Origin: Clusia tigrina
Taxonomy: Eukaryota; Arthropoda; Insecta; Diptera; Clusiidae
DNA length: 64,000 nucleotides
Assembly: GCA_920105625.2 (NCBI GenBank)
Contig: OV050032.1
Location: forward strand, 102,966,542 to 103,030,541
Reading direction: 5' to 3'
A program made the translations under genes and the position numbers. Numbering within the stretch: position 1 is the first letter of the stretch; the number at the start of each line of letters is the position of its first letter. Positions 12,601-27,600 of this stretch are shown here, piece by piece. Under the pieces are notes generated by a model, which was given only the letters and a program-made list of their open reading frames with translations, was not told where the DNA came from and made no database searches.

Positions 12601-15600
12601 GATTTTATGACGCTCCAGTAAAAAGTTACAAGCATTTGTGTGTTGCAAACTTTGATAGGTGTAGGACGTACCATATAGAAGTTAGGGCCATTTGAAGTTT
12701 TATCAGTGTTTGATTTGGGACTCTAGGGTAGCATAGCTTTGAGCGATGGCTTAAATTGACAAGAGTCTCGGGTACTTCATTGTTACAAAATTTCAAGGTT
12801 TTATGACGCTCCAGTAACAAGTTACAAGCATTTGTATGTTGCAAACTTTGATAGGTGTAGGACGTACCGTAAATAAGTTAGGGCCATTTGAAGTTTTATC
12901 AGTGTTTGATTTGGGACTCTAGGGTAGCATAGCTTTGAGCGATGGCTTAAATTGACAAAAGGCTCGAGTACTTTATTGTTTAAAAATTTCAAGGTTTTAT
13001 GGCGCTCAAGTAAAAAGTTACAAGCATTTGTGTGTTACAAACTTTGATAGGTGTAGGACGTACCATATAAAAGTTAGGGCCATTTGAAGTTTTATGAGTG
13101 TTTGATTTGGGACTCTAGGGTAGCATAGCTTTGAGCGATAGCTTAAATTGACAAGAGGCTCGAGTACTTTATTGTTACAAAATTGCAAGGTTTTATGGCG
13201 CTCCAGTAAAAAGTTACAAGCATTTGTATGTTGCAAATTTTGATAGGTGTAGGACGTACCGTAAAGAAGTTAGGGGCGTTTAAAGTTTTATCAGTGTTTG
13301 ATTTGGGACTCAAGGGTAGCATAGCTTTGAGCGATGGCTTAAATTGACAAGAGGCTCGAGTACTTTATTGTTTCAAAATTTCAAGATTTTATGACGCTCC
13401 AGTAAAAAGTTACAAGCATTTATGTGTTGCAAACTTTGATAGGTGTAGGACGTACCATATAGAAGTTAGGGCCATTTGAAGTTTTATCAGTGTTTGATAT
13501 GGGACTCTAGGGTAGCATAGCTTTGACCGATGGCTTAAATTGACAAGAATCTCGGGTACTTCATTGTTACAAAATTTCAAGGTTTTATGACGCTCCAGTA
13601 AAAAGTTACAAGCATTTGTATGTTGCAAACTTTGATAGGTGTAGGACGTACCGTAAAGAAGTTAGGGGCGTTTGAAGTTTTATCAGTGTTTGATTTGGGA
13701 CTCTAGGGTAGCATAGCTTTGAGCGATGGCTTAAATTGACAAGAGGTTCGGGTACTTCATTGTTACAAAATTTCAAGGTTTTATGACGCTCCAGTTAAAA
13801 GTTACAAGCATTTGTGTGTTGCAAATTTGATAGGAGTAGGACGTACCATATAGAAGTTAGGGCCATTTGAAGTTTTATCAGTGTTTGATTTGGGACTCTA
13901 GGGTAGCATAGCTTTGAGCGATAGCTTAAATTGACAAGAGGCTCGGCTACTTCATTGTTACAAAATTTCAAGGTTTTATGACGCTCCAGTAAAAAGTTAC
14001 AAGCATTTGTATGTTGCAAACTTTGATAGGTGTAGGACGTACCATATAGAAGTTAGGGCCTTTTGAAGTTTTATCAGTGTTTGATTTGGGACTCTAGGGT
14101 AGCATAGCTTTGAGCGATGGCTTAAATTGACAAGAGTCTCGGGTACTTCATTGTTACAAAATTTCAAGGTTTTATGACGCTCCAGTAAAAAGTTACAAGC
14201 ATTTGTATGTTGCAAACTTTGATAGGTGTAGGACGTACCGTATAGAAGTTAGGGCCATTTGAAGTTTTATCAGTGTTTGATTTGGGACTCTAGGGTAGCA
14301 TAGCTTTGAGCGATGGCTTAAATTGACAAGAGGCTCGAGTTCTTTATTGTTTCAAAATTTCAAGGTTTTATGACGCTCCAGTAAAAAGTTACAAGCATTT
14401 GTGTGTTGCAAACTTTGATAGGTGTAGGACGTACCGTAAATAAGTTAGGGCCATTTAAAGTTTTATCAGTGTTTGATTTGGGACTCTAGGGTAGCATAGC
14501 TTTGAGCGATGGCTTAAATTGACAAAAGGCTCGAGTACTTTATTGTTTAAAAATTTCAAGGTTTTATGGCGCTCAAGTAAAAATTACAAGCATTTGTGTG
14601 TTACAAACTTTGATAGGTGTAGGACGTACCATATAGAAGTTAGGGCCATTTGAAGTTTTATGAGTGTTTGATTTGGGACTCTAGGGTAGCATAGCTTTGA
14701 GCGATAGCTTAAATTGACAAGATGCTCGAGTACTTTATTGTTACAAAATTTCAAGGTTTTATGACGCTCCAGTAAAAAGTTACAAGCATTTGTATGTTGC
14801 AAATTTTGATAGGTGTAGGACGTACCGTAAAGAAGTTAGGGGCGTTTAAAGTTTTATCAGTGTTTGATTTGGGACTCAAGGGTAGCATAGCTTTGAGCGA
14901 TGGCTTAAATTGACAAGAGGCTCGAGTACTTTATTGTTTCAAAATTTCAAGATTTTATGACGCTCCAGTAAAAAGTTACAAGCATTTATGTGTTGCAAAC
15001 TTTGATAGGTGTAGGACGTACCATATAGAAGTTAGGGCCATTTGAAGTTTTATCAGTGTTTGATATGGGACTCTAGGGTAGCATAGCTTTGACCGATGGC
15101 TTAAATTGACAAGAATCTCGGGTACTTCATTGTTACAAAATTTCAAGGTTTTATGACGCTCCAGTAAAAAGTTACAAGCATTTGTATGTTGCAAACTTTG
15201 ATAGGTGTAGGACGTACCGTAAAGAAGTTAGGGGCGTTTGAAGTTTTATCAGTGTTTGATTTGGGACTCTAGGGTAGCATAGCTTTGAGCGATGGCTTAA
15301 ATTGACAAGAGGTTCGGGTACTTCATTGTTACAAAATTTCAAGGTTTTATGACGCTCCAGTTAAAAGTTACAAGCATTTGTGTGTTGCAAATTTGATAGG
15401 AGTAGGACGTACCATATAGAAGTTAGGGCCATTTGAAGTTTTATCAGTGTTTGATTTGGGACTCTAGGGTAGCATAGCTTTGAGCGATGGCTTAAATTGA
15501 CAAGAGGCTCGGCTACTTCATTGTTACAAAATTTCAAGGTTTTATGACGCTCCAGTAAAAAGTTACAAGCATTTGTGTGTTGCAAACTTTGATAGGTGTA

Positions 15601-18600
15601 GGACGTACCATATAGAAGTTAGGGCCTTTTGAAGTTTTATCAGTGTTTGATTTGGGACTCTAGGGTAGCATAGCTTTGAGCGATGGCTTAAATTGACAAG
15701 AGTCTCGGGTACTTCATTGTTACAAAATTTCAAGGTTTTATGACGCTCCAGTAAAAAGTTACAAGCATTTGTATGTTGCAAACTTTGATAGGTGTAGGAC
15801 GTACCGTATAGAAGTTAGGGCCATTTGAAGTTTTATCAGTGTTTGATTTGGGACTCTAGGGTAGCATAGCTTTGAGCGATGGCTTAAATTGACAAGAGGC
15901 TCGAGTTCTTTATTGTTTCAAAATTTCAAGGTTTTATGACGCTCCAGTAAAAAGTTACAAGCATTTGTGTGTTGCAAACTTTGATAGGTGTAGGACGTAC
16001 CGTAAATAAGTTAGGGCCATTTAAAGTTTTATCAGTGTTTGATTTGGGACTCTAGGGTAGCATAGCTTTGAGCGATGGCTTAAATTGACAAAAGGCTCGA
16101 GTACTTTATTGTTTCAAAATTTCAAGATTTTATGACGCTCCAGTAAAAAGTTACAAGCATTTATGTGTTGCAAACTTTGATAGGTGTAGGACGTACCATA
16201 TAGAAGTTAGGGCCATTTGAAGTTTTATCAGTGTTTGATATGGGACTCTAGGGTAGCATAGCTTTGACCGATGGCTTAAATTGACAAGAATCTCGGGTAC
16301 TTCATTGTTACAAAATTTCAAGGTTTTATGACGCTCCAGTAAAAAGTTACAAGCATTTGTATGTTGCAAACTTTGATAGGTGTAGGACGTACCGTAAAGA
16401 AGTTAGGGGCGTTTGAAGTTTTATCAGTGTTTGATTTGGGACTCTAGGGTAGCATAGCTTTGAGCGATGGCTTAAATTGACAAGAGGTTCGGGTACTTCA
16501 TTGTTACAAAATTTCAAGGTTTTATGACGCTCCAGTTAAAAGTTACAAGCATTTGTGTGTTGCAAATTTGATAGGAGTAGGACGTACCATATAGAAGTTA
16601 GGGCCATTTGAAGTTTTATCAGTGTTTGATTTGGGACTCTAGGGTAGCATAGCTTTGAGCGATGGCTTAAATTGACAAGAGGCTCGGCTACTTCATTGTT
16701 ACAAAATTTCAAGGTTTTATGACGCTCCAGTAAAAAGTTACAAGCATTTGTGTGTTGCAAACTTTGATAGGTGTAGGACGTACCATATAGAAGTTAGGGC
16801 CTTTTGAAGTTTTATCAGTGTTTGATTTGGGACTCTAGGGTAGCATAGCTTTGAGCGATGGCTTAAATTGACAAGAGTCTCGGGTACTTCATTGTTACAA
16901 AATTTCAAGGTTTTATGACGCTCCAGTAAAAAGTTACAAGCATTCGTATGTTGCAAACTTTGATAGGTGTAGGACGTACCGTATAGAAGTTAGGGCCATT
17001 TGAAGTTTTATCAGTGTTTGATTTGGGACTCTAGGGTAGCATAGCTTTGAGCGATGGCTTAAATTGACAAGAGGCTCGAGGTCTTTATTGTTTCAAAATT
17101 TCAAGGTTTTATGACGCTCCAGTAAAAAGTTACAAGCATTTGTGTGTTGCAAACTTTGATAGGTGTAGGACGTACCGTAAATAAGTTAGGGCCATTTAAA
17201 GTTTTATCAGTGTTTGATTTGGGACTCTAGGGTAGCATAGCTTTGACCGATGGCTTAAATTGACAAAAGGCTCGAGTACTTTATTGTTTAAAAATTTCAA
17301 GGTTTTATGGCGCTCAAGTAAAAATTACAAGCATTTGTGTGTTACAAACTTTGATAGGTGTAGGACGTACCATATAGAAGTTAGGGCCATTTGAAGTTTT
17401 ATGAGTGTTTGATTTGGGACTCTAGGGTAGCATAGCTTTGAGCGATAGCTTAAATTGACAAGAGGCTCGAGTACTTTATTGTTACAAAATTTCAAGGTTT
17501 TATGACGCTCCAGTAAAAAGTTACAAGCATTTGTATGTTGCAAATTTTGATAGGTGTAGGACGTACCGTAAAGAAGTTAGGGGCGTTTAAAGTTTTATCA
17601 GTGTTTGATTTGGGACTCAAGGGTAGCATAGCTTTGAGCGATGGCTTAAATTGACAAGAGGCTCGAGTACTTTATTGTTTCAAAATTTCAAGATTTTATG
17701 ACGCTCCAGTAAAAAGTTACAAGCATTTATGTGTTGCAAACTTTGATAGGTGTAGGACGTACCATATAGAAGTTAGGGCCATTTGAAGTTTTATCAGTGT
17801 TTGATTTGGGACTCTAGGGTAGCATAGCTTTGACCGATGGCTTAAATTCACAAGAATCTCGGGTACTTCATTGTTACAAAATTTCAAGGTTTTATGACGC
17901 TCCAGTAAAAAGTTACAAGCATTTGTATGTTGCAAACTTTGATAGGTGTAGGACGTACCGTATAGAAGTTAGGGCCATTTGAAGTTTTATCAGTGTTTGA
18001 TTTGGGACTCTAGGGTAGCATAGCTTTGAGCGATAGCTTAAATTGACAAGAGGCTCGGGTACTTAATTTTTACCAAATTTCAATGTTTTATGACGCTCCA
18101 GGAAAAAGTTACAAGCATTTGTATGTTGCAAACTTTGATAGGTGAAGGACGTACCGTAAAGAAGTTAGGGGCGTTTGAAGTTTTATCAGTGTTTGATTTG
18201 GAACTCTAGGGTAGCATAGCTTTGAGCGATGGCTTAAATTGACAAGAGGCTCGGCTACTTCATTGTTACAAAATTTCAAGGTTTTATGACGCTCCAGTAA
18301 AAAGTTACAAGCATTTGTGTGTTGCAAACTTTGATAGGTGTAGGACGTACCATATAGAAGTTAGGGCCATTTGAAGTTTTATCAGTGTTTGATTTGGGAC
18401 TCTAGGGTAGCATAGCTTTGAGCGATGGCTTAAATTGACAAGAGTCTCGGGTACTTCATTGTTACAAAATTTCAAGGTTTTATGACGCTCAAGTAAAAAG
18501 TTACAAGCATTTGTATGTTGCAAACTTTGATAGGTGTAGGATGTACCGTATAGAAGTTAGGGCCATTTGAAGTTTTATCAGTGTTTGATTTGGGACTCTA

Positions 18601-21600
18601 GGGTAGCTTAGCTTTGAGCGATGGCTTAAATTGACAAGAGGCTCGAGTACTTTATTGTTTCAAAATTTCAAGGTTTTATGGCGCTCAAGTAAAAAGTTAC
18701 AAGCATTTGTGTGTTACAAACTTTGATAGGTGTAGGACGTACCATATAAAAGTTAGGGCCATTTGAAGTTTTATGAGTGTTTGATTTGGGACTCTAGGGT
18801 AGCATAGCTTTGAGCGATAGCTTAAATTGACAAGAGGCTCGAGTACTTTATTGTTACAAAATTGCAAGGTTTTATGGCGCTCCAGTAAAAAGTTACAAGC
18901 ATTTGTATGTTGCAAATTTTGATAGGTGTAGGACGTACCGTAAAGAAGTTAGGGGCGTTTAAAGTTTTATCAGTGTTTGATTTGGGACTCAAGGGTAGCA
19001 TAGCTTTGAGCGATGGCTTAAATTGACAAGAGGCTCGAGTACTTTATTGTTTCAAAATTTCAAGATTTTATGACGCTCCAGTAAAAAGTTACAAGCATTT
19101 ATGTGTTGCACACTTTGATAGGTGTAGGACGTACCATATAGAAGTTAGGGCCATTTGAAGTTTTATCAGTGTTTGATATGGGACTCTAGGGTAGCATAGC
19201 TTTGACCGATGGCTTAAATTGACAAGAATCTCGGGTACTTCATTGTTACAAAATTTCAAGGTTTTATGACGCTCCAGTAAAAAGTTACAAGCATTTGTAT
19301 GTTGCAAACTTTGATAGGTGTAGGACGTACCGTAAAGAAGTTAGGGGCGTTTGAAGTTTTATCAGTGTTTGATTTGGGACTCTAGGGTAGCATAGCTTTG
19401 AGCGATGGCTTAAATTGACAAGAGGTTCGGGTACTTCATTGTTACAAAATTTCAAGGTTTTATGACGCTCCAGTTAAAAGTTACAAGCATTTGTGTGTTG
19501 CAAATTTGATAGGAGTAGGACGTACCATATAGAAGTTAGGGCCATTTGAAGTTTTATCAGTGTTTGATTTGGGACTCTAGGGTAGCATAGCTTTGAGCGA
19601 TGGCTTAAATTGACAAGAGGCTCGGCTACTTCATTGTTACAAAATTTCAAGGTTTTATGACGCTCCAGTAAAAAGTTACAAGCATTTGTGTGTTGCAAAC
19701 TTTGATAGGTGTAGGACGTACCATATAGAAGTTAGGGCCTTTTGAAGTTTTATCAGTGTTTGATTTGGGACTCTAGGGTAGCATAGCTTTGAGCGATGGC
19801 TTAAATTGACAAGAGTCTCGGGTACTTCATTGTTACAAAATTTCAAGGTTTTATGACGCTCCAGTAAAAAGTTACAAGCATTTGTATGTTGCAAACTTTG
19901 ATAGGTGTAGGACGTACCGTATAGAAGTTAGGGCCATTTGAAGTTTTATCAGTGTTTGATTTGGGACTCTAGGGTAGCATAGCTTTGAGCGATGGCTTAA
20001 ATTGACAAGAGGCTCGAGTTCTTTATTGTTTCAAAATTTCAAGGTTTTATGACGCTCCAGTAAAAAGTTACAAGCATTTGTGTGTTGCAAACTTTGATAG
20101 GTGTAGGACGTACCGTAAATAAGTTAGGGCCATTTAAAGTTTTATCAGTGTTTGATTTGGGACTCTAGGGTAGCATAGCTTTGAGCGATGGCTTAAATTG
20201 ACAAAAGGCTCGAGTACTTTATTGTTTAAAAATTTCAAGGTTTTATGGCGCTCAAGTAAAAATTACAAGCATTTGTGTGTTACAAACTTTGATAGGTGTA
20301 GGACGTACCATATAGAAGTTAGGGCCATTTGAAGTTTTATGAGTGTTTGATTTGGGACTCTAGGGTAGCATAGCTTTGAGCGATAGCTTAAATTGACAAG
20401 AGGCTCGAGTACTTTATTGTTACAAAATTTCAAGGTTTTATGACGCTCCAGTAAAAAGTTACAAGCATTTGTATGTTGCAAATTTTGATAGGTGTAGGAC
20501 GTACCGTAAAGAAGTTAGGGGCGTTTAAAGTTTTATCAGTGTTTGATTTGGGACTCAAGGGTAGCATAGCTTTGAGCGATGGCTTAAATTGACAAGAGGC
20601 TCGAGTACTTTATTGTTACAAAATTTCAAGGTTTTATGACGCTCCAGTAAAAAGTTACAAGCATTTGTATGTTGCAAACTTTGATAGGTGTAGGACGTAC
20701 CATATAGAAGTTAGGGCCTTTTGAAGTTTTATCAGTGTTTGATTTGGGACTCTAGGGTAGCATAGCTTTGAGCGATGGCTTAAATTGACAAGAGTCTCGG
20801 GTACTTCATTGTTACAAAATTTCAAGGTTTTATGACGCTCCAGTAAAAAGTTACAAGCATTTGTATGTTGCAAACTTTGATAGGTGTAGGACGTACCGTA
20901 TAGAAGTTAGGGCCATTTGAAGTTTTATCAGTGTTTGATTTGGGTCTCTAGGGTAGCATAGCTTTGAGCGATGGCTTAAATTGACAAGAGGCTCGAGTTC
21001 TTTATTGTTTCAAAACTTCAAGGTTTTATGACGCTCCAGTAAAAAGTTACAAGCATTTATGTGTTGCAAACTTTGATAGGTGTAGGACGTACCATATAGA
21101 AGTTAGGGCCATTTGAAGTTTTATCAGTGTTTGATTTGGGACTCTAGGGTAGCATAGCTTTGAGCGATGGCTTAAATTGACAAGAGGCTCGAGTACTTTA
21201 TTGTTTCAAAATTTCAAGATTTTATGACGCTCCAGTAAAGAGTTACAAGCATTTGTGTGTTGCAAACTTTGATAGGTGTAGGACGTACCATATAGAAGTT
21301 AGGGCCATTTGAAGTTTTATCAGTGTTTGATTTGGGACTCTAGGGTAGCATAGCTTTGAGCGATGGCTTAAATTGACAAGAGTCTCGGGTACTTCATTGT
21401 TACAAAATTTCAAGGTTTTATGACGCTCCAGTAACAAGTTACAAGCATTTGTATGTTGCAAACTTTGATAGGTGTAGGACGTACCGTAAATAAGTTAGGG
21501 CCATTTGAAGTTTTATCAGTGTTTGATTTGGGACTCTAGGGTAGCATAGCTTTGAGCGATGGCTTAAATTGACAAAAGGCTCGAGTACTTTATTGTTTCA

Positions 21601-24600
21601 AAATTTCAAGGTTTTATGGCGCTCAAGTAAAAAGTTACAAGCATTTGTGTGTTACAAACTTTGATAGGTGTAGGACGTACCATATAAAAGTTAGGGCCAT
21701 TTGAAGTTTTATGAGTGTTTGATTTGGGACTCTAGGGTAGCATAGCTTTGAGCGATAGCTTAAATTGACAAGAGGCTCGAGTACTTTATTGTTACAAAAT
21801 TGCAAGGTTTTATGGCGCTCCAGTAAAAAGTTACAAGCATTTGTATGTTGCAAATTTTGATAGGTGTAGGACGTACCGTAAAGAAGTTAGGGGCGTTTAA
21901 AGTTTTATCAGTGTTTGATTTGGGACTCAAGGGTAGCATAGCTTTGAGCGATGGCTTAAATTGACAAGAGGCTCGAGTACTTTATTGTTTCAAAATTTCA
22001 AGATTTTATGACGCTCCAGTAAAAAGTTACAAGCATTTATGTGTTGCAAACTTTGATAGGTGTAGGACGTACCATATAGAAGTTAGGGCCATTTGAAGTT
22101 TTATCAGTGTTTGATATGGGACTCTAGGGTAGCATAGCTTTGACCGATGGCTTAAATTGACAAGAATCTCGGGTACTTCATTGTTACAAAATTTCAAGGT
22201 TTTATGACGCTCCAGTAAAAAGTTACAAGCATTTGTATGTTGCAAACTTTGATAGGTGTAGGACGTACCGTAAAGAAGTTAGGGGCGTTTGAAGTTTTAG
22301 CAGTGTTTGATTTGGGACTCTAGGGTAGCATAGCTTTGAGCGATGGCTTAAATTGACAAGAGGTTCGGGTACTTCATTGTTACAAAATTTCAAGGTTTTA
22401 TGACGCTCCAGTTAAAAGTTACAAGCATTTGTGTGTTGCAAATTTGATAGGAGTAGGACGTACCATATAGAAGTTAGGGCCATTTGAAGTTTTATCAGTG
22501 TTTGATTTGGGACTCTAGGGTAGCATAGCTTTGAGCGATGGCTTAAATTGACAAGAGGCTCGGCTACTTCATTGTTACAAAATTTCAAGGTTTTATGACG
22601 CTCCAGTAAAAAGTTACAAGCATTTGTGTGTTGCAAACTTTGATAGGTGTAGGACGTACCATATAGAAGTTAGGGCCTTTTGAAGTTTTATCAGTGTTTG
22701 ATTTGGGACTCTAGGGTAGCATAGCTTTGAGCGATGGCTTAAATTGACAAGAGTCTCGGGTACTTCATTGTTACAAAATTTCAAGGTTTTATGACGCTCC
22801 AGTAAAAAGTTACAAGCATTTGTATGTTGCAAACTTTGATAGGTGTAGGACGTACCGTATAGAAGTTAGGGCCATTTGAAGTTTTATCAGTGTTTGATTT
22901 GGGACTCTAGGGTAGCATAGCTTTGAGCGATGGCTTAAATTGACAAGAGGCTCGAGTTCTTTATTGTTTCAAAATTTCAAGGTTTTATGACGCTCCAGTA
23001 AAAAGTTACAAGCATTTGTGTGTTGCAAACTTTGATAGGTGTAGGACGTACCGTAAATAAGTTAGGGCCATTTAAAGTTTTATCAGTGTTTGATTTGGGA
23101 CTCTAGGGTAGCATAGCTTTGAGCGATGGCTTAAATTGACAAAAGGCTCGAGTACTTTATTGTTTAAAAATTTCAAGGTTTTATGGCGCTCAAGTAAAAA
23201 TTACAAGCATTTGTGTGTTCCAAACTTTGATAGGTGTAGGACGTACCATATAGAAGTTAGGGCCATTTGAAGTTTTATGAGTGTTTGATTTGGGACTCTA
23301 GGGTAGCATAGCTTTGAGCGATAGCTTAAATTGACAAGAGGCTCGAGTACTTTATTGTTTCAAAATTTCAAGATTTTATGACGCTCCAGTAAAAAGTTAC
23401 AAGCATTTATGTGTTGCAAACTTTGATAGGTGTAGGACGTACCATATAGAAGTTAGGGCCATTTGAAGTTTTATCAGTGTTTGATTTGGGACTCTAGGGT
23501 AGCATAGCTTTGACCGATGGCTTAAATTCACAAGAATCTCGGGTACTTCATTGTTACAATATTTCAAGGTTTTATGACGCTCCAGTAAAAAGTTACAAGC
23601 ATTTGTATGTTGCAAACTTTGATAGGTGTAGGACGTACCGTATAGAAGTTAGGGCCATTTGAAGTTTTATCAGTGTTTGATTTGGGACTCTAGGGTAGCA
23701 TAGCTTTGAGCGATAGCTTAAATTGACAAGAGGCTCGGGTACTTAATTTTTACCAAATTTCAATGTTTTATGACGCTCCAGGAAAAAGTTACAAGCATTT
23801 GTATGTTGCAAACTTTGATAGGTGAAGGACGTACCGTAAAGAAGTTAGGGGCGTTTGAAGTTTTATCAGTGTTTGATTTGGAACTCTAGGGTAGCATAGC
23901 TTTGAGCGATGGCTTAAATTGACAAGAGGCTCGGCTACTTCATTGTTACAAAATTTCAAGGTTTTATGACGCTCCAGTAAAAAGTTACAAGCATTTGTGT
24001 GTTGCAAACTTTGATAGGTGTAGGACGTACCATATAGAAGTTAGGGCCATTTGAAGTTTTATCAGTGTTTGATTTGGGACTCTAGGGTAGCATAGCTTTG
24101 AGCGATGGCTTAAATTGACAAGAGTCTCGGGTACTTCATTGTTACAAAATTTCAAGGTTTTATGACGCTCCAGTAAAAAGTTACAAGCATTTGTGTGTTG
24201 CAAACTTTGATAGGTGTAGGACGTACCATATAGAAGTTAGGGCCATTTGAAGTTTTATCAGTGTTTGATTTGGGGCTCTAGGGTAGCATAGCTTTGAGCG
24301 ATGGCTTAAATTGACAAGAGTCTCGGGTACTTCATTGTTACAAAATTTCAAGGTTTTATGACGCTCCAGTAAAAAGTTACAAGCATTTGTATGTTGCAAA
24401 CTTTGATAGGTGTAGGATGTACCGTATAGAAGTTAGGGCCATTTGAAGTTTTATCAGTGTTTGATTTGGGACTCTAGGGTAGCTTAGCTTTGAGCGATGG
24501 CTTAAATTGACAAGAGGCTCGAGTACTTTATTGTTTCAAAATTTCAAGGTTTTATGGCGCTCAAGTAAAAAGTTACAAGCATTTGTGTGTTACAAACTTT

Positions 24601-27600
24601 GATAGGTGTAGGACGTACCATATAAAAGTTAGGGCCATTTGAAGTTTTATGAGTGTTTGATTTGGGACTCTAGGGTAGCATAGCTTTGAGCGATAGCTTA
24701 AATTGACAAGAGGCTCGAGTACTTTATTGTTACAAAATTGCAAGGTTTTATGGCGCTCCAGTAAAAAGTTACAAGCATTTGTATGTTGCAAATTTTGATA
24801 GGTGTAGGACGTACCGTAAAGAAGTTAGGGGCGTTTAAAGTTTTATCAGTGTTTGATTTGGGACTCAAGGGTAGCATAGCTTTGAGCGATGGCTTAAATT
24901 GACAAGAGGCTCGAGTACTTTATTGTTTCAAAATTTCAAGATTTTATGACGCTCCAGTAAAAAGTTACAAGCATTTATGTGTTGCAAACTTTGATAGGTG
25001 TAGGACGTACCATATAGAAGTTAGGGCCATTTGAAGTTTTATCAGTGTTTGATATGGGACTCTAGGGTAGCATAGCTTTGACCGATGGCTTAAATTGACA
25101 AGAATCTCGGGTACTTCATTGTTACAAAATTTCAAGGTTTTATGACGCTCCAGTAAAAAGTTACAAGCATTTGTATGTTGCAAACTTTGATAGGTGTAGG
25201 ACGTACCGTAAAGAAGTTAGGGGCGTTTGAAGTTTTATCAGTGTTTGATTTGGGACTCTAGGGTAGCATAGCTTTGAGCGATGGCTTAAATTGACAAGAG
25301 GTTCGGGTACTTCATTGTTACAAAATTTCAAGGTTTTATGACGCTCCAGTTAAAAGTTACAAGCATTTGTGTGTTGCAAATTTGATAGGAGTAGGACGTA
25401 CCATATAGAAGTTAGGGCCTTTTGAAGTTTTATCAGTGTTTGATTTGGGACTCTAGGGTAGCATAGCTTTGAGCGATGGCTTAAATTGACAAGAGTCTCG
25501 GGTACTTCATTGTTACAAAATTTCAAGGTTTTATGACGCTCCAGTAAAAAGTTACAAGCATTTGTATGTTGCAAACTTTGATAGGTGTAGGACGTACCGT
25601 ATAGAAGTTAGGGCCATTTGAAGTTTTATCAGTGTTTGATTTGGGACTCTAGGGTAGCATAGCTTTGAGCGATGGCTTAAATTGACAAGAGGCTCGAGTT
25701 CTTTATTGTTTCAAAATTTCAAGGTTTTATGACGCTCCAGTAAAAAGTTACAAGCATTTGTGTGTTGCAAACTTTGATAGGTGTAGGACGTACCGTAAAT
25801 AAGTTAGGGCCATTTAAAGTTTTATCAGTGTTTGATTTGGGACTCTAGGGTAGCATAGCTTTGAGCGATGGCTTAAATTGACAAAAGGCTCGAGTACTTT
25901 ATTGTTTAAAAATTTCAAGGTTTTATGGCGCTCAAGTAAAAATTACAAGCATTTGTGTGTTACAAACTTTGATAGGTGTAGGACGTACCATATAGAAGTT
26001 AGGGCCATTTGAAGTTTTATGAGTGTTTGATTTGGGACTCTAGGGTAGCATAGCTTTGAGCGATAGCTTAAATTGACAAGAGGCTCGAGTACTTTATTGT
26101 TACAAAATTTCAAGGTTTTATGACGCTCCAGTAAAAAGTTACAAGCATTTGTATGTTGCAAATTTTGATAGGTGTAGGACGTACCGTAAAGAAGTTAGGG
26201 GCGTTTAAAGTTTTATCAGTGTTTGATTTGGGACTCAAGGGTAGCATAGCTTTGAGCGATGGCTTAAATTGACAAGAGGCTCGAGTACTTTATTGTTTCA
26301 AAATTTCAAGATTTTATGACGCTCCAGTAAAAAGTTACAAGCATTTATGTGTTGCAAACTTTGATAGGTGTAGGACGTACCATATAGAAGTTAGGGCCAT
26401 TTGAAGTTTTATCAGTGTTTGATTTGGGACTCTAGGGTAGCATAGCTTTGACCGATGGCTTAAATTCACAAGAATCTCGGGTACTTCATTGTTACAATAT
26501 TTCAAGGTTTTATGACGCTCCAGTAAAAAGTTACAAGCATTTGTATGTTGCAAACTTTGATAGGTGTAGGACGTACCGTATAGAAGTTAGGGCCATTTGA
26601 AGTTTTATCAGTGTTTGATTTGGGACTCTAGGGCAGCATAGCTTTGAGCGATAGCTTAAATTGACAAGAGGCTCGGGTACTTAATTTTTACCAAATTTCA
26701 ATGTTTTATGACGCTCCAGGAAAAAGTTACAAGCATTTGTATGTTGCAAACTTTGATAGGTGAAGGACGTACCGTAAAGAAGTTAGGGGCGTTTGAAGTT
26801 TTATCAGTGTTTGATTTGGAACTCTAGGGTAGCATAGCTTTGAGCGATGGCTTAAATTGACAAGAGGCTCGGCTACTTCATTGTTACAAAATTTCAAGGT
26901 TTTATGACGCTCCAGTAAAAAGTTACAAGCATTTGTGTGTTGCAAACTTTGATAGGTGTAGGACGTACCATATAGAAGTTAGGGCCATTTGAAGTTTTAT
27001 CAGTGTTTGATTTGGGACTCTAGGGTAGCATAGCTTTGAGCGATGGCTTAAATTGACAAGAGTCTCGGGTACTTCATTGTTACAAAATTTCAAGGTTTTA
27101 TGACGCTCCAGTAAAAAGTTACAAGCATTTGTATGTTGCAAACTTTGATAGGTGTAGGATGTACCGTATAGAAGTTAGGGCCATTTGAAGTTTTATCAGT
27201 GTTTGATTTGGGACTCTAGGGTAGCTTAGCTTTGAGCGATGGCTTAAATTGACAAGAGGCTCGAGTACTTTATTGTTTCAAAATTTCAAGGTTTTATGGC
27301 GCTCAAGTAAAAAGTTACAAGCATTTGTGTGTTACAAACTTTGATAGGTGTAGGACGTACCATATAAAAGTTAGGGCCATTTGAAGTTTTATGAGTGTTT
27401 GATTTGGGACTCTAGGGTAGCATAGCTTTGAGCGATAGCTTAAATTGACAAGAGGCTCGAGTACTTTATTGTTAAAAAATTGCAAGGTTTTATGGCGCTC
27501 CAGTAAAAAGTTACAAGCATTTGTATGTTGCAAATTTTGATAGGTGTAGGACGTACCGTAAAGAAGTTAGGGGCGTTTAAAGTTTTATCAGTGTTTGATT

